From assembly GCA_018818465.1 (NCBI GenBank), contig JAHIRU010000004.1, positions 1 through 7,147 of the forward strand: a DNA stretch of 7,147 nt, read 5' to 3'. The position numbers were made by a program, and so were the translations under genes. The DNA is from Nanobdellota archaeon. Its GTDB lineage: Archaea; Aenigmatarchaeota; Aenigmatarchaeia; QMZP01. The notes beneath the pieces are model-generated. The model worked only from the letters and a program-made list of their open reading frames with translations, was not told the DNA's origin and searched no databases. Positions 1 to 5,786 of the stretch are shown piece by piece; position 1 is the first letter of the stretch; the number at the start of each line of letters is the position of its first letter.

Positions 1-1
1 A

Positions 2-133
2 GACGCAATGAAAAAGATCAGGCCATCATTAACAGAAAACATCAAGAAGTTCTACGAGAATATGGAAAAACGCATGAAAGCAGTGCCTGTCAAGAAAGAA
101 GAAGAAAATGATGAGATGAGGTATGTTGGTTGA
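2..133 (+). CDS. C-terminal end of a probable CDC48/VCP-like AAA+ ATPase (partial)
   Basis: The frame is open from the left window edge and ends at TGA 131-133, giving 43 residues. It contains AMKKIRPSL followed by a charged amphipathic helix (NIKKFYENMEKRMK) and a Lys/Glu-rich tail. A segment of the form 'AL/MKKxRPS' followed by a helix is typical of the very end of the second AAA+ module of archaeal CDC48/VCP unfoldases, which extract and unfold proteins in the cytoplasm. That family match is made from memory on a short fragment; the Walker motifs lie outside the window, so another AAA+ protein or an unrelated gene remains possible. The gene converges with the next one and their stop codons abut with no spacer. 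Confidence 0.5.
   Translation, partial: DAMKKIRPSLTENIKKFYENMEKRMKAVPVKKEEENDEMRYVG
92..109 (-). terminator. Possible T-rich terminator for the minus-strand lipoprotein gene
   Basis: Read on the minus strand, this is an uninterrupted pyrimidine run rich in T (TTTTCTTCTTCTTTCTT), about 25-40 nt past the stop codon of the 134-910 gene. Archaeal transcription often ends at T-rich tracts without a hairpin. Because the opposing genes abut, the signal would have to lie inside the neighbour's Lys/Glu-rich tail codons. The composition alone is weak evidence. Confidence 0.25.
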
Positions 134-910
134 TTACTTCAACCCTTTCTTTATTTTATTTAAATCATAGCCGTGGTATTTTTTGGAACGGCCAATTTTC
201 AATAAGCCTTTCTTATTCAATAAGAAAAGAACAACAACTAACAATATTATAATTGCACCGAAACCAATAACAGGGTTTGCTATGAACATCCCTGTTATAC
301 CATTAGTTTCTTGCGATTCTATGTAGATGTGGTCACTCTTGTATAAATTGAAGAAATCCATTTCCACACGGTTTCCTTTTATTTCACCTATATCAGCTCT
401 TGTAATAACACCAGGCATCTCTACTATGTACTTCAAATTCATGCCCACAGCTTTAGCCATTTTCTCTACCTGTTCTATGTTTTCAGGCGTTATCTCCTGC
501 CCTTGAGCCCTTGTTGCACTTGAAAGAACTTCTTGTATGTCCTTTATATCATATCTGTAGGTACTGCCATCAAAGGTGAATGAAGGGTTATCTTTTAGAG
601 ACATCTCCCCACCAGCAACAACCATATACTCTTCTGGCATTGGCGTGCAGTAAGGATTTAATAAAGGTGTGCTCTTTAAAAAATTACTGCAATAATCAGA
701 AAGCGCTGTGTTTATATCAGGAGCATTTTCTCCAAACACATCTTCTTTGAAGTTTTCATACAAGCCAGACATGTCAACAGTTGTCTTAATGCTGGACATG
801 CCGTCTCTGTTTATTTTTTGCTCTAATTCTAAATTTATGCAGCCACTTGCCAAAACAATAAACGCTAAAACAGACAATAAAAGTATTTTTTTAGTGTGAT
901 TAGAATTCAT
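134..910 (-). CDS. Membrane-anchored lipoprotein of unknown function, paralogue 1
   Basis: A 258-residue protein. Residues 1-23 form a signal peptide with a basic start, hydrophobic core and lipobox LASGC, so Cys24 is the probable lipid anchor. Residues 25-205 form an extracellular domain, followed by one membrane helix at about 213-231 and a Lys/Arg-rich cytoplasmic tail of about 27 residues. It is clearly homologous to the upstream gene at 971-1702: shared features include GCIxxExEQKI, the Cys pair Cys74/Cys88 (14 apart), YRYD, QGQEITPE, EMPG and NRVExxFF. Function not recognised. The opening of the mature domain (short beta strand, then 'DG') recalls LppM/DUF3153-type lipoproteins, but this is only an impression. 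No SD precedes ATG 908-910, while a TATA-like TTTATTAAT lies about 25 nt upstream, which fits leaderless translation. It could also be co-transcribed with its paralogue across the 60-nt gap. Confidence 0.85.
   Translation of the reverse strand: MNSNHTKKILLLSVLAFIVLASGCINLELEQKINRDGMSSIKTTVDMSGLYENFKEDVFGENAPDINTALSDYCSNFLKSTPLLNPYCTPMPEEYMVVAGGEMSLKDNPSFTFDGSTYRYDIKDIQEVLSSATRAQGQEITPENIEQVEKMAKAVGMNLKYIVEMPGVITRADIGEIKGNRVEMDFFNLYKSDHIYIESQETNGITGMFIANPVIGFGAIIILLVVVLFLLNKKGLLKIGRSKKYHGYDLNKIKKGLK
146..161 (+). terminator. Possible T-rich terminator for the CDC48-like gene
   Basis: A T-rich run (TTTCTTTATTTTATTT) starts 13 nt after the stop of the plus-strand gene ending at 133, within the 3' codons of the convergent lipoprotein gene. 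T-rich tracts can stop archaeal RNA polymerase, but the AT-rich background makes this weak. Confidence 0.3.
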
Positions 911-930
911 GATAAATAATTAGGTAATAG

Positions 931-939
931 ATTAATAAA
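931..939 (-). promoter_or_regulatory. TATA-like box upstream of lipoprotein paralogue 1
   Basis: On the minus strand the 60-nt gap between the paralogues contains TTTATTAAT centred about 25 nt before the start codon, the usual distance between TATA box and transcript start for a leaderless archaeal mRNA. There is no SD-like sequence in the 20 nt before the ATG. The gap is AT-rich, so chance cannot be excluded. Confidence 0.35.
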
Positions 940-950
940 CATTCCGGATC

Positions 951-967
951 CCTTTAAATCATAAAGG
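951..967 (-). terminator. Small stem-loop just after the stop of lipoprotein paralogue 2
   Basis: CCTTTA (951-956) and TAAAGG (962-967) form a perfect 6-bp inverted repeat with a 5-nt loop, three bases past the stop codon (971-973, minus strand) of the upstream paralogue. It could be a weak terminator or processing site between the two genes. No T-run follows it on the minus strand, so the terminator reading is tentative. Confidence 0.25.
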
Positions 968-970
968 TAT

Positions 971-1702
971 TTAAACCCATCCATCTTCTTTGTGGTGATT
1001 TTTTGTTTTACGTGAATATATCAAAACAATAATCAAAATGATTATTACAATAATTCCTACTATCACAAACAAGCTCAATATAGATAGGGTTGATTCTTCA
1101 GATTCTACGTATGCGTGATCACTTTCGTACAAATCAAAAAAATTAACTTCCACTCTATTATTTTTTATATCACCTAACTCAGTGTTTTTTATTTCGCCTG
1201 GCATTTCAATAACATATTTAAGACTCAATCCCATTAATTCTGACATACTCTTAGCTTGTGCCATTTGTTCTGGTGTAATTTCTTGCCCTTGGGATTCTGA
1301 TGTTTCTGAAAGAACTGTTTGTATGACCTTTAAATCATATCTGTAAATTTTAGACATGAAACCTTGAGTTACAATGAAAGAAGGGTGGTCTCCTATATAT
1401 AATCTACCACCTGATACGGTTTTGTATTCAGAAGGTATCGGAGTACAGTAAGAATTTAAAAGAGTTGTGTTCCCTAGGAAATTTCTGCATTGATCTGAAA
1501 ACACTTTATTTAATTCTTCATTTGACATGTCCATCATAGTTCCGCCAAAACTGCTATAAAGTGCAGACATGTCAGTTGTAATTTTTATGTCAGTCCAGCC
1601 ATCATCGTATATCTTTTGTTCAACTTCGACACTTATACAACCACTTATCAAAACAAGAAACAACAAACAAAACAATAAAAATATATTCTTGGTATAATTC
1701 AT
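971..1702 (-). CDS. Membrane-anchored lipoprotein of unknown function, paralogue 2
   Basis: A 243-residue protein built like its neighbour at 134-910: signal peptide with lipobox LISGC (lipid anchor Cys22), an extracellular domain of about 180 residues, one membrane helix at about 208-229, and a short charged tail. By eye somewhat under half of the aligned positions are identical between the two. The pair Cys72/Cys86 keeps the same 14-residue spacing and probably forms a disulfide. The main differences are a replaced segment near residues 52-66 and a small insertion at 111-117. Tandem duplication is the simplest origin. The gene starts without an SD site at ATG 1700-1702, facing mbhA across a shared promoter region. 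Function is not recognised; the double anchoring (lipid at the N-terminus, helix at the C-terminus) suggests a surface role. Confidence 0.85.
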   Translation of the reverse strand: MNYTKNIFLLFCLLFLVLISGCISVEVEQKIYDDGWTDIKITTDMSALYSSFGGTMMDMSNEELNKVFSDQCRNFLGNTTLLNSYCTPIPSEYKTVSGGRLYIGDHPSFIVTQGFMSKIYRYDLKVIQTVLSETSESQGQEITPEQMAQAKSMSELMGLSLKYVIEMPGEIKNTELGDIKNNRVEVNFFDLYESDHAYVESEESTLSILSLFVIVGIIVIIILIIVLIYSRKTKNHHKEDGWV

Positions 1703-1764
1703 AATTAATTATTGTCATCATTACTAATATATTATTTTTAACCAAGCAAGTCTAATAACTATAT
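1703..1764. promoter_or_regulatory. Divergent promoter region with palindromic TATA-like core
   Basis: This 62-nt AT-rich gap lies between the lipoprotein gene (minus) and mbhA (plus). It contains the perfect 10-bp palindrome TAATATATTA at 1725-1734, which reads as a TATA-like box in both directions. Its centre is about 35 nt before the mbhA ATG and about 27 nt before the lipoprotein ATG, so both transcripts would have very short or no leaders. Neither start has an SD site, in contrast to the genes inside the operon. No operator repeat was recognised. Confidence 0.5.
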
Positions 1765-2226
1765 ATGATAAGATTTCCTGTCACTGCTATCTTAACCTAT
1801 ATATTTTGGATATTTCTAACTTTTTCTTTCAGCGTAGAGAATCTGGTTATAGGTTTATTTGTGGCACTTGTCGTTTCATTCATAACAAGCCGCTTTCTTT
1901 TTAGCGAAGTGCATGGAAAGATCTTCAATCCAGTTCGCTGGGCTAGATTCATTAGCTATGTTTTTGTCTGGGTTTACTATGCTGTTGTTGCGCATCTGGA
2001 TGTGATGTATCGCATTATTACAGGCAAGATAAACCCTATAATTGTTAAGGTGCCTACAAAAATAAAGACAGATGTGGGAAAAACTCTGCTTGCAAATTCC
2101 ATAACATTGACACCTGGCACGCTAACCATGTGGACAGATAAAAGCAATCTTTATGTTCACTGCCTTAACTACGATAAAAAACCAGGCGCAGTATTTGAAA
2201 AAAGAATTTCGGGGGTTACGGAATAG
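1765..2226 (+). CDS. mbhA: MBH subunit A (MrpE/MnhE-like)
   Basis: A 153-residue protein with hydrophobic helices at about 6-22, 25-46 and 60-80, followed by a soluble C-terminal domain. The motif NSITLTPGT (111-119) is the hallmark of the MrpE/MnhE family. In Mrp antiporters and MBH this subunit belongs to the sodium-translocating part of the membrane arm; its exact task is not well defined. It is the first gene of the operon, as mbhA is in Pyrococcus. No SD site precedes the ATG (ACTATAT before it), consistent with a leaderless transcript from the TATA-like core at 1725-1734. Its length is normal for the family. The motif and the run of following Mrp genes make the assignment secure. Confidence 0.93.
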   Translation: MIRFPVTAILTYIFWIFLTFSFSVENLVIGLFVALVVSFITSRFLFSEVHGKIFNPVRWARFISYVFVWVYYAVVAHLDVMYRIITGKINPIIVKVPTKIKTDVGKTLLANSITLTPGTLTMWTDKSNLYVHCLNYDKKPGAVFEKRISGVTE

Positions 2227-2234
2227 GTGAAAAT

Positions 2235-2474
2235 ATGGTCTATATTTATATTGTCCTGTTGAGCATGATGTTCGTGATCATAAGATTAGTTAAAGGACCA
2301 ACATTTGCTGACAGGCTTGTAGCTCTGTCAGCATTCACAACAATTACAATATTGTTGATAGTCATAGCATCCATGCAAACAGGAATGCTGTTATATCTTG
2401 ACATAGCATTGTTACTTTCACTTCTATCCTTTGTCGGAGTGCTAGCTATTGCTAAGGGAGGGTATAAAAAATGA
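2235..2474 (+). CDS. mbhB: MBH subunit B (MrpF/MnhF-like)
   Basis: A 79-residue protein with three membrane helices. The segment GPTFADRLVA (21-30), between helices 1 and 2, is the MrpF signature, with a conserved Asp/Arg pair. It is a small membrane subunit of the ion-translocating Mrp-like module. AGGTGA (2225-2230), overlapping the mbhA stop, is its probable SD, 4 nt before the ATG. Its TGA overlaps the mbhC ATG in the four-base arrangement ATGA, suggesting translational coupling. Length and position match MrpF/MbhB. Confidence 0.93.
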   Translation: MVYIYIVLLSMMFVIIRLVKGPTFADRLVALSAFTTITILLIVIASMQTGMLLYLDIALLLSLLSFVGVLAIAKGGYKK

Positions 2475-2821
2475 TAGAGATATTAACGCAGATGACATTA
2501 TCAGAATTGTTATTATTGATATCATCAGTAATAATGCTAATAGGCTCTATAGGATTATTCAGATTCAGGGATGTCTACACAAGAACGCACGCGGCAACTC
2601 TGATAACAGTTGGAGGAGTTTGCTTCAGCTTGCTTGTAATAGGCTTCAGTATCTTTATGGCAGATTTCTTGTCAATACATCTCATCAAAATGGACCTTAT
2701 AATAATATTGATTCTTGTGACAAGCCCTATAGCTGCACAAGCAATTGTGGAATCAGCACATAAGCAGGGAATAAAGCCGATATTAGGAATTTCTAGAAAA
2801 GCGGGGGTTAAGAAAAAATGA
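2471..2821 (+). CDS. mbhC: MBH subunit C (MrpG/MnhG-like)
   Basis: A 116-residue protein with three membrane helices. IGSIGLFRFRDVYTR (24-38) followed by THAAT is the MrpG/MnhG signature. It forms part of the sodium/proton-translocating membrane module with MbhA and MbhB. A GGGAGGG run (about 2456-2462) acts as SD, 8-9 nt before ATG 2471. The start overlaps the mbhB stop and the stop overlaps the mbhD start, both as ATGA. After the third helix there is a basic tail of about 25 residues (from about residue 92), probably cytoplasmic. Confidence 0.93.
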   Translation: MIEILTQMTLSELLLLISSVIMLIGSIGLFRFRDVYTRTHAATLITVGGVCFSLLVIGFSIFMADFLSIHLIKMDLIIILILVTSPIAAQAIVESAHKQGIKPILGISRKAGVKKK

Positions 2822-3051
2822 TATTCGAATTACTCCTAATAGTCATGATAGGGTTGATAGCTGTAGCCATTAATCTGAAAGATCTTGTACATGCAGTAAT
2901 AGTTCTTGCATCTGCTGATGTTATTATAGCTTTAATATTCCTTCTGCTCGCTGCACCTGACATAGCAATAACACAGGTAGCAATCGCGTCAGGATTAACT
3001 TCATTAATCTTCATTGTAGCGATACGCAAAAGCATAAGAAGGGAAGAGTGA
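2818..3051 (+). CDS. mbhD: MBH subunit D (MrpA C-terminal-like, DUF4040)
   Basis: A 77-residue protein with three membrane helices. The motif AAPDIAITQVAI (45-56) matches the conserved APDxAxTxxxI segment of MbhD and of the C-terminal part of MrpA. In the MBH structure this small subunit lies in the ion-translocation module next to the MrpB- and MrpC-like subunits. Its start overlaps the mbhC stop as ATGA. It ends in a basic/acidic tail (RKSIRREE). A 53-nt spacer containing a GC-rich hairpin follows before the preferred mbhE start, breaking the otherwise overlapping gene chain. Confidence 0.9.
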   Translation: MIFELLLIVMIGLIAVAINLKDLVHAVIVLASADVIIALIFLLLAAPDIAITQVAIASGLTSLIFIVAIRKSIRREE

Positions 3052-3069
3052 ATGAGGTACGGATGGGTA

Positions 3070-3092
3070 ATAGGGCGGGGAAGGCGCCCTAT
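3070..3092 (+). repeat. GC-rich stem-loop between mbhD and mbhE
   Basis: ATAGGGCG (3070-3077) and CGCCCTAT (3085-3092) are perfectly complementary over 8 bp with a 7-nt loop (GGGAAGG). The right arm ends two bases before the AAGGAG SD of mbhE. The GC richness stands out in this AT-rich region. It may be an mRNA processing or stability element, or may influence mbhE translation. Confidence 0.55.
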
Positions 3093-3104
3093 AAGGAGAG
3101 AGGA

Positions 3105-3398
3105 ATGATGAAAAAATATATTCCTGAAAAAAAGAAGATAGTCGGTGTTCTAGTATTAGCACTATTTGCCTTTGTTTTAGCACAGTCATTATTTTTCATT
3201 CCACAGTTTGGAGACCTTGATGTTGGAAGAGATGTTTCATCCTATTATATAGATAATTCTTTAGAGAAAACAGGATCTGCAAATATTGTTAATTCAATTG
3301 TATGGGATTTTAGAAGCTACGACACTCTAGGCGAAGAGACAGTTCTGTTTGCAGCTACTATTGGCATAGTTCTGCTTGTTAGGAGGCGCAAGATATAA
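3105..3398 (+). CDS. mbhE: MBH subunit E (MbhE family)
   Basis: A 97-residue protein (ATG 3105) with two membrane helices at about 12-32 and 77-93, separated by an outward-facing loop. The loop carries SANIVNSIVWDFRSYDTLGE (58-77), the conserved signature of MbhE and of the matching MrpA C-terminal/MrpB N-terminal segment. It is part of the ion-translocating module with MbhD and MbhF. ATG 3105 or the adjacent ATG 3108 is preferred because AAGGAGAGAGGA lies directly upstream. A longer reading from GTG 3048, overlapping the mbhD stop, would add 19 residues encoded through the hairpin at 3070-3092 and lacking family character. The stop and the mbhF start overlap as TAATG. Confidence 0.9.
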   Translation: MMKKYIPEKKKIVGVLVLALFAFVLAQSLFFIPQFGDLDVGRDVSSYYIDNSLEKTGSANIVNSIVWDFRSYDTLGEETVLFAATIGIVLLVRRRKI

Positions 3399-3790
3399 TG
3401 GATACAATAGTAAAGACTACTGCGAGAATCATGTTCCCTTTCATACTAATGTATGGAATTTACATAACGCTTCATGGTCATCTCACGCCAGGAGGAGGAT
3501 TTCCAGGTGGAGTTATTATAGCAACAGGTTTTGCATTATTGATTATTGCGCATAAAGAGAGTCGCGTAGAGCATACATTCCGTCAAATTTCATTCATAGA
3601 TGCAAAGAGTATTGCTGGATTCGGCATTCTGCTGTTAATAATGTTTGGAATATTCTTCAGGCTTAACATAATTCAGGTAGAAAAGAGTCTGGGAATCTTG
3701 GGAGGATTGACCCTACCTTCCAATATATTCGGTACAATAATGGTTGCCACAACGCTGGTGATTATAGTATATTCGATAATTAAGGAGTAA
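3398..3790 (+). CDS. mbhF: MBH subunit F (MrpB/MnhB-like)
   Basis: A 130-residue membrane protein with four predicted helices. HGHLTPGGGFPGGV (26-39) is the hallmark of MrpB/MnhB. It is a membrane subunit of the sodium/proton-translocating module, packing against the MrpA-C-like subunits D and E and the MrpC-like subunit G. The start codon shares one base with the mbhE stop (TAATG), and GTTAGGAGGCG just upstream gives a strong SD. Length is normal for the family. A 79-nt spacer with stem-loops follows it. Confidence 0.93.
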   Translation: MDTIVKTTARIMFPFILMYGIYITLHGHLTPGGGFPGGVIIATGFALLIIAHKESRVEHTFRQISFIDAKSIAGFGILLLIMFGIFFRLNIIQVEKSLGILGGLTLPSNIFGTIMVATTLVIIVYSIIKE

Positions 3791-3794
3791 ATCT

Positions 3795-3838
3795 TGTCTC
3801 TAGTTAACCAACATCATAGGTTAACTGTACAAGAGACA
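3795..3838 (+). repeat. Long stem-loop between mbhF and mbhG
   Basis: AGTTAACC (3802-3809) pairs perfectly with GGTTAACT (3819-3826) around a 9-nt loop. The stem continues with TGTCTCT (3795-3801) against AGAGACA (3832-3838), leaving a 5-nt bulge (3827-3831) on the right side, for 15 bp in all. It starts just after the mbhF stop. It is not related in sequence to the repeated element in the G-H and I-J spacers. Confidence 0.6.
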
Positions 3839-3864
3839 TCTCTCATTCAATATAATAGGAGATG
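3837..3864 (+). promoter_or_regulatory. Possible hairpin covering the mbhG ribosome binding site
   Basis: CATCTC (3837-3842) can pair with GAGATG (3859-3864), which includes three bases of the mbhG SD (AGGAG, 3857-3861). An alternative register pairs TCTCAT (3841-3846) with ATGAGA (3862-3867). The left arm shares two bases with the right arm of the larger hairpin at 3795-3838, so the two folds would partly compete. The stem is only 6 bp and the loop is 16 nt, so this is tentative. Confidence 0.35.
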
Positions 3865-3869
3865 AGAAA

Positions 3870-4217
3870 ATGCTTGCATACATAGCGTCAATGTTGTTGC
3901 TCATAATAGGAGCATACACTCTGGTAATGAAGGATAATTTAATCAAAAAAATAATGGGGCTTTCTGTATTTTCCAGCGGAATCCATATATTCCTTATATC
4001 TTTGGGTTACAGGGCAGGCGGTATTCCACCACTGCTAACAAACCTGAATTTTAATCAGATTTCTGCTATTATGGTTGATCCGCTTCCGCAGGCACTTGTA
4101 CTAACCTCTATTGTCATAAACCTTTCAATAACAGCCTTTGCCATGGCAATAATAGTTGATGTTTACAGAGAGTTTGGCACATTGAATATTAAAAAATTAA
4201 AGAGTTTGAGGGGCTAA
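3870..4217 (+). CDS. mbhG: MBH subunit G (MrpC/MnhC, NuoK-like)
   Basis: A 115-residue protein with three membrane helices at about 3-19, 25-46 and 77-98. DPLPQALVLTSIVI (70-83) is the conserved MrpC/NuoK-family segment at the start of the third helix. By homology with NuoK and MrpC it sits beside the antiporter-like subunit and helps form the ion path. SD AGGAG (3857-3861) is 8 nt before the ATG. The stop codon TAA (4215-4217) runs straight into the first hairpin of the repeated intergenic element. Length is typical of MrpC. Confidence 0.93.
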   Translation: MLAYIASMLLLIIGAYTLVMKDNLIKKIMGLSVFSSGIHIFLISLGYRAGGIPPLLTNLNFNQISAIMVDPLPQALVLTSIVINLSITAFAMAIIVDVYREFGTLNIKKLKSLRG

Positions 4218-4300
4218 AACCCTTTTCAAGAAAGGGTTTTATCCGAAAGGAGTTACCCACTCACTAACGTTCGGGGTAACTTCCAAATACGATAATATGG
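4216..4300 (+). repeat. Two-hairpin intergenic element, copy 1 (mbhG-mbhH spacer)
   Basis: Hairpin A: AAAACCCTTT (4216-4225) pairs with AAAGGGTTTT (4231-4240), 10 bp perfect, loop TCAAG. The linker ATCCGAAAGG (4241-4250) follows. Hairpin B: AGTTACCC (4251-4258) pairs with GGGTAACT (4274-4281), with an outer GG/CC pair past one bulged T. A tail ending GATAATATGG (4291-4300) completes it. The same layout, loop, linker and tail recur at 6094-6173 in the same orientation. It begins inside the mbhG stop codon. In this copy the tail's ATG (4297) opens only a 10-codon frame. Confidence 0.85.
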
Positions 4301-4313
4301 AAAAAAATCATAA

Positions 4314-5786
4314 ATGGGGGATAAGATAGAAATGTTCAGCTTTTATGCCATACTAATCTTGCTTGCATCTGCCTTCGCAACAGCAGTCATAGGAATAAAG
4401 AGAGAAGGGGTTGCTCCTTATATAGCAATAGCATCAACATTCACTGCACTGGTTCTGACGTTGCTAACGCTGCGAGATGTTATAGCGAATAGAATTGTAA
4501 CAATGCAGATTGGTGGATGGCTTGCACCCTATGGTATAACTGTTGTTATGGATCCTCTATCAATTGTTATAACATCTATTGTAGCAACAATAGGGTTCTT
4601 TGCTGCTCTAGTCTCTTTCAGGTTTGTGGAAGAAAGAAAGGTAGAATATTATACCCTGTTTTCTCTTATAATGGTTGGAATACTAGGAGTACTGCATGCA
4701 GGAGATATGTTCAATCTCTTTGTTTTCATTGAAATACTGAGCATAGCCTCTTATTCACTTGTTGCCTATCATAGAGACAAGATATCCATAGAAGCTTCTA
4801 TAAAATATCTTATAATGAGTTCGTTCGCAACAGGACTGATATTACTCTCAATAGCATTCATTTATGGTCTAACAGGAACTCTGAACATGGCAGACATTGC
4901 ACTTAAACTGGGCACAGAGAGCGGTTTACTGCCAATAATATTCGGTCTTCTTTTAACAGGCTTCGGTTTCAAAGCAGCTTTAGTGCCATTTCATGCATGG
5001 AAGCCGGATGCTGTTATGGGAGCACCAGCTCCTATCGGAGCAATATTTGTATTGGCTAGTCTGGCAGGAGTTTACGCCATCTTTAGAATGTTCTTCACAG
5101 TTTTTTTCATAACCAATATATCTGTTTATTATCTGATTATAGGGCTGTCTGTTGCAACAATGATAGTTGGTGCAATACTGGCATTGCAACAGACTGATAT
5201 TCTAAGACTTCTAGCTTATGCGTCCATATCACAGGTGGGTTACATATTCCTAGCATTTGGAATAGGAGCCTTGCACGGTTTTGGCTACACTGCAGCTATA
5301 TTCCACCTAATAAATGTTGCTATATTCGATTCATTGTTGTTCTTCTGCGCAGCTGTTCTGATTCATGGAGCAGGAAGCTCTGACATGCATAAGATATCAC
5401 AATCAGTGAGATTCAGTCCAATACTCGGCTATTCGTTTATGATCGGAATGCTCGCAGCAGTTGGCGTACCGCTATTGAACGGGTTTGCAAGCAAATGGAT
5501 TATCTATATCACAACACTTTACGTGCAGCCGCTTCTAACAATCATAGCGCTATTGGTTTCTGTTTTGACATTGGCATATGGCGTGAAAGCATTCTACATA
5601 ATGTTTTTAACCAATTCAAGCAAAAAAAGAATGAGAATTCCTATCACTATGTTAGTTCCTATTTTGATCCTAGTTGCTGCCTGTGTTTTCCTTGGCATAT
5701 ATCCACAGCTAGGTGTTCAGATATCTGAATTTGTTGTGAAGAACCTAGCCAATATCTTTTACATAGGGAAGGTGTTTGGAATATGA
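4314..5786 (+). CDS. mbhH: MBH subunit H (MrpD-like antiporter subunit, NuoL/M/N family)
   Basis: A 490-residue polytopic membrane protein of the proton-conducting antiporter family (about 14 helices expected), the ion-pumping subunit of the complex. Visible key sites: Glu140 in DMFNLFVFIEILSI (helix 5), Lys220 in GFGFKAALVPFHAW (helix 7), DILRLLAYASISQVGY (295-310) and Lys394 in NGFASKW (helix 12). Oddity: the segment FHLINVAIFDSLLFF (330-344) has Val335 and Asp339 where relatives normally show His and Lys (NHAxFKxLLF). Residue positions assume ATG 4314; ATG 4332, preceded by GGGGGAT, would shorten the protein by 6 residues and is equally plausible. It is the only antiporter-type subunit in the operon, as in MBH and unlike MBS, which has two. 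The stop overlaps the mbhI ATG. Confidence 0.93.
   Translation: MGDKIEMFSFYAILILLASAFATAVIGIKREGVAPYIAIASTFTALVLTLLTLRDVIANRIVTMQIGGWLAPYGITVVMDPLSIVITSIVATIGFFAALVSFRFVEERKVEYYTLFSLIMVGILGVLHAGDMFNLFVFIEILSIASYSLVAYHRDKISIEASIKYLIMSSFATGLILLSIAFIYGLTGTLNMADIALKLGTESGLLPIIFGLLLTGFGFKAALVPFHAWKPDAVMGAPAPIGAIFVLASLAGVYAIFRMFFTVFFITNISVYYLIIGLSVATMIVGAILALQQTDILRLLAYASISQVGYIFLAFGIGALHGFGYTAAIFHLINVAIFDSLLFFCAAVLIHGAGSSDMHKISQSVRFSPILGYSFMIGMLAAVGVPLLNGFASKWIIYITTLYVQPLLTIIALLVSVLTLAYGVKAFYIMFLTNSSKKRMRIPITMLVPILILVAACVFLGIYPQLGVQISEFVVKNLANIFYIGKVFGI

Noticed and set aside
943..951. Overlapping palindromes TCCGGA and GGATCC between the lipoprotein genes
   Set aside because: Six-base palindromes are common by chance, and there is no sign of wider symmetry or repetition.
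2449..2763. Long plus-strand frame overlapping mbhB and mbhC
   Set aside because: It is a shadow frame of mbhC, rich in Asn, Ile and Arg and without domain character.
3048..3104. GTG 3048 as the start of mbhE
   Set aside because: It overlaps the mbhD stop neatly, but the 19 added residues have no family character, are encoded through a GC-rich hairpin, and a strong SD lies just before ATG 3105/3108.
4216..4240. Hairpin A as a bacterial-type intrinsic terminator
   Set aside because: It has a TTTT end, but it lies inside an operon whose downstream genes belong to the same complex, and the T-run is part of the stem.
4297..4329. A 10-codon upstream frame before mbhH as a leader peptide
   Set aside because: There is no SD and no composition signal. 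It is best explained as the leftover start codon of the repeat tail, noted in the findings.
4980..5189. Minus-strand frame rich in Cys, Tyr and Asn inside mbhH
   Set aside because: It is the antisense shadow of a clearly conserved membrane protein, with no start signal.
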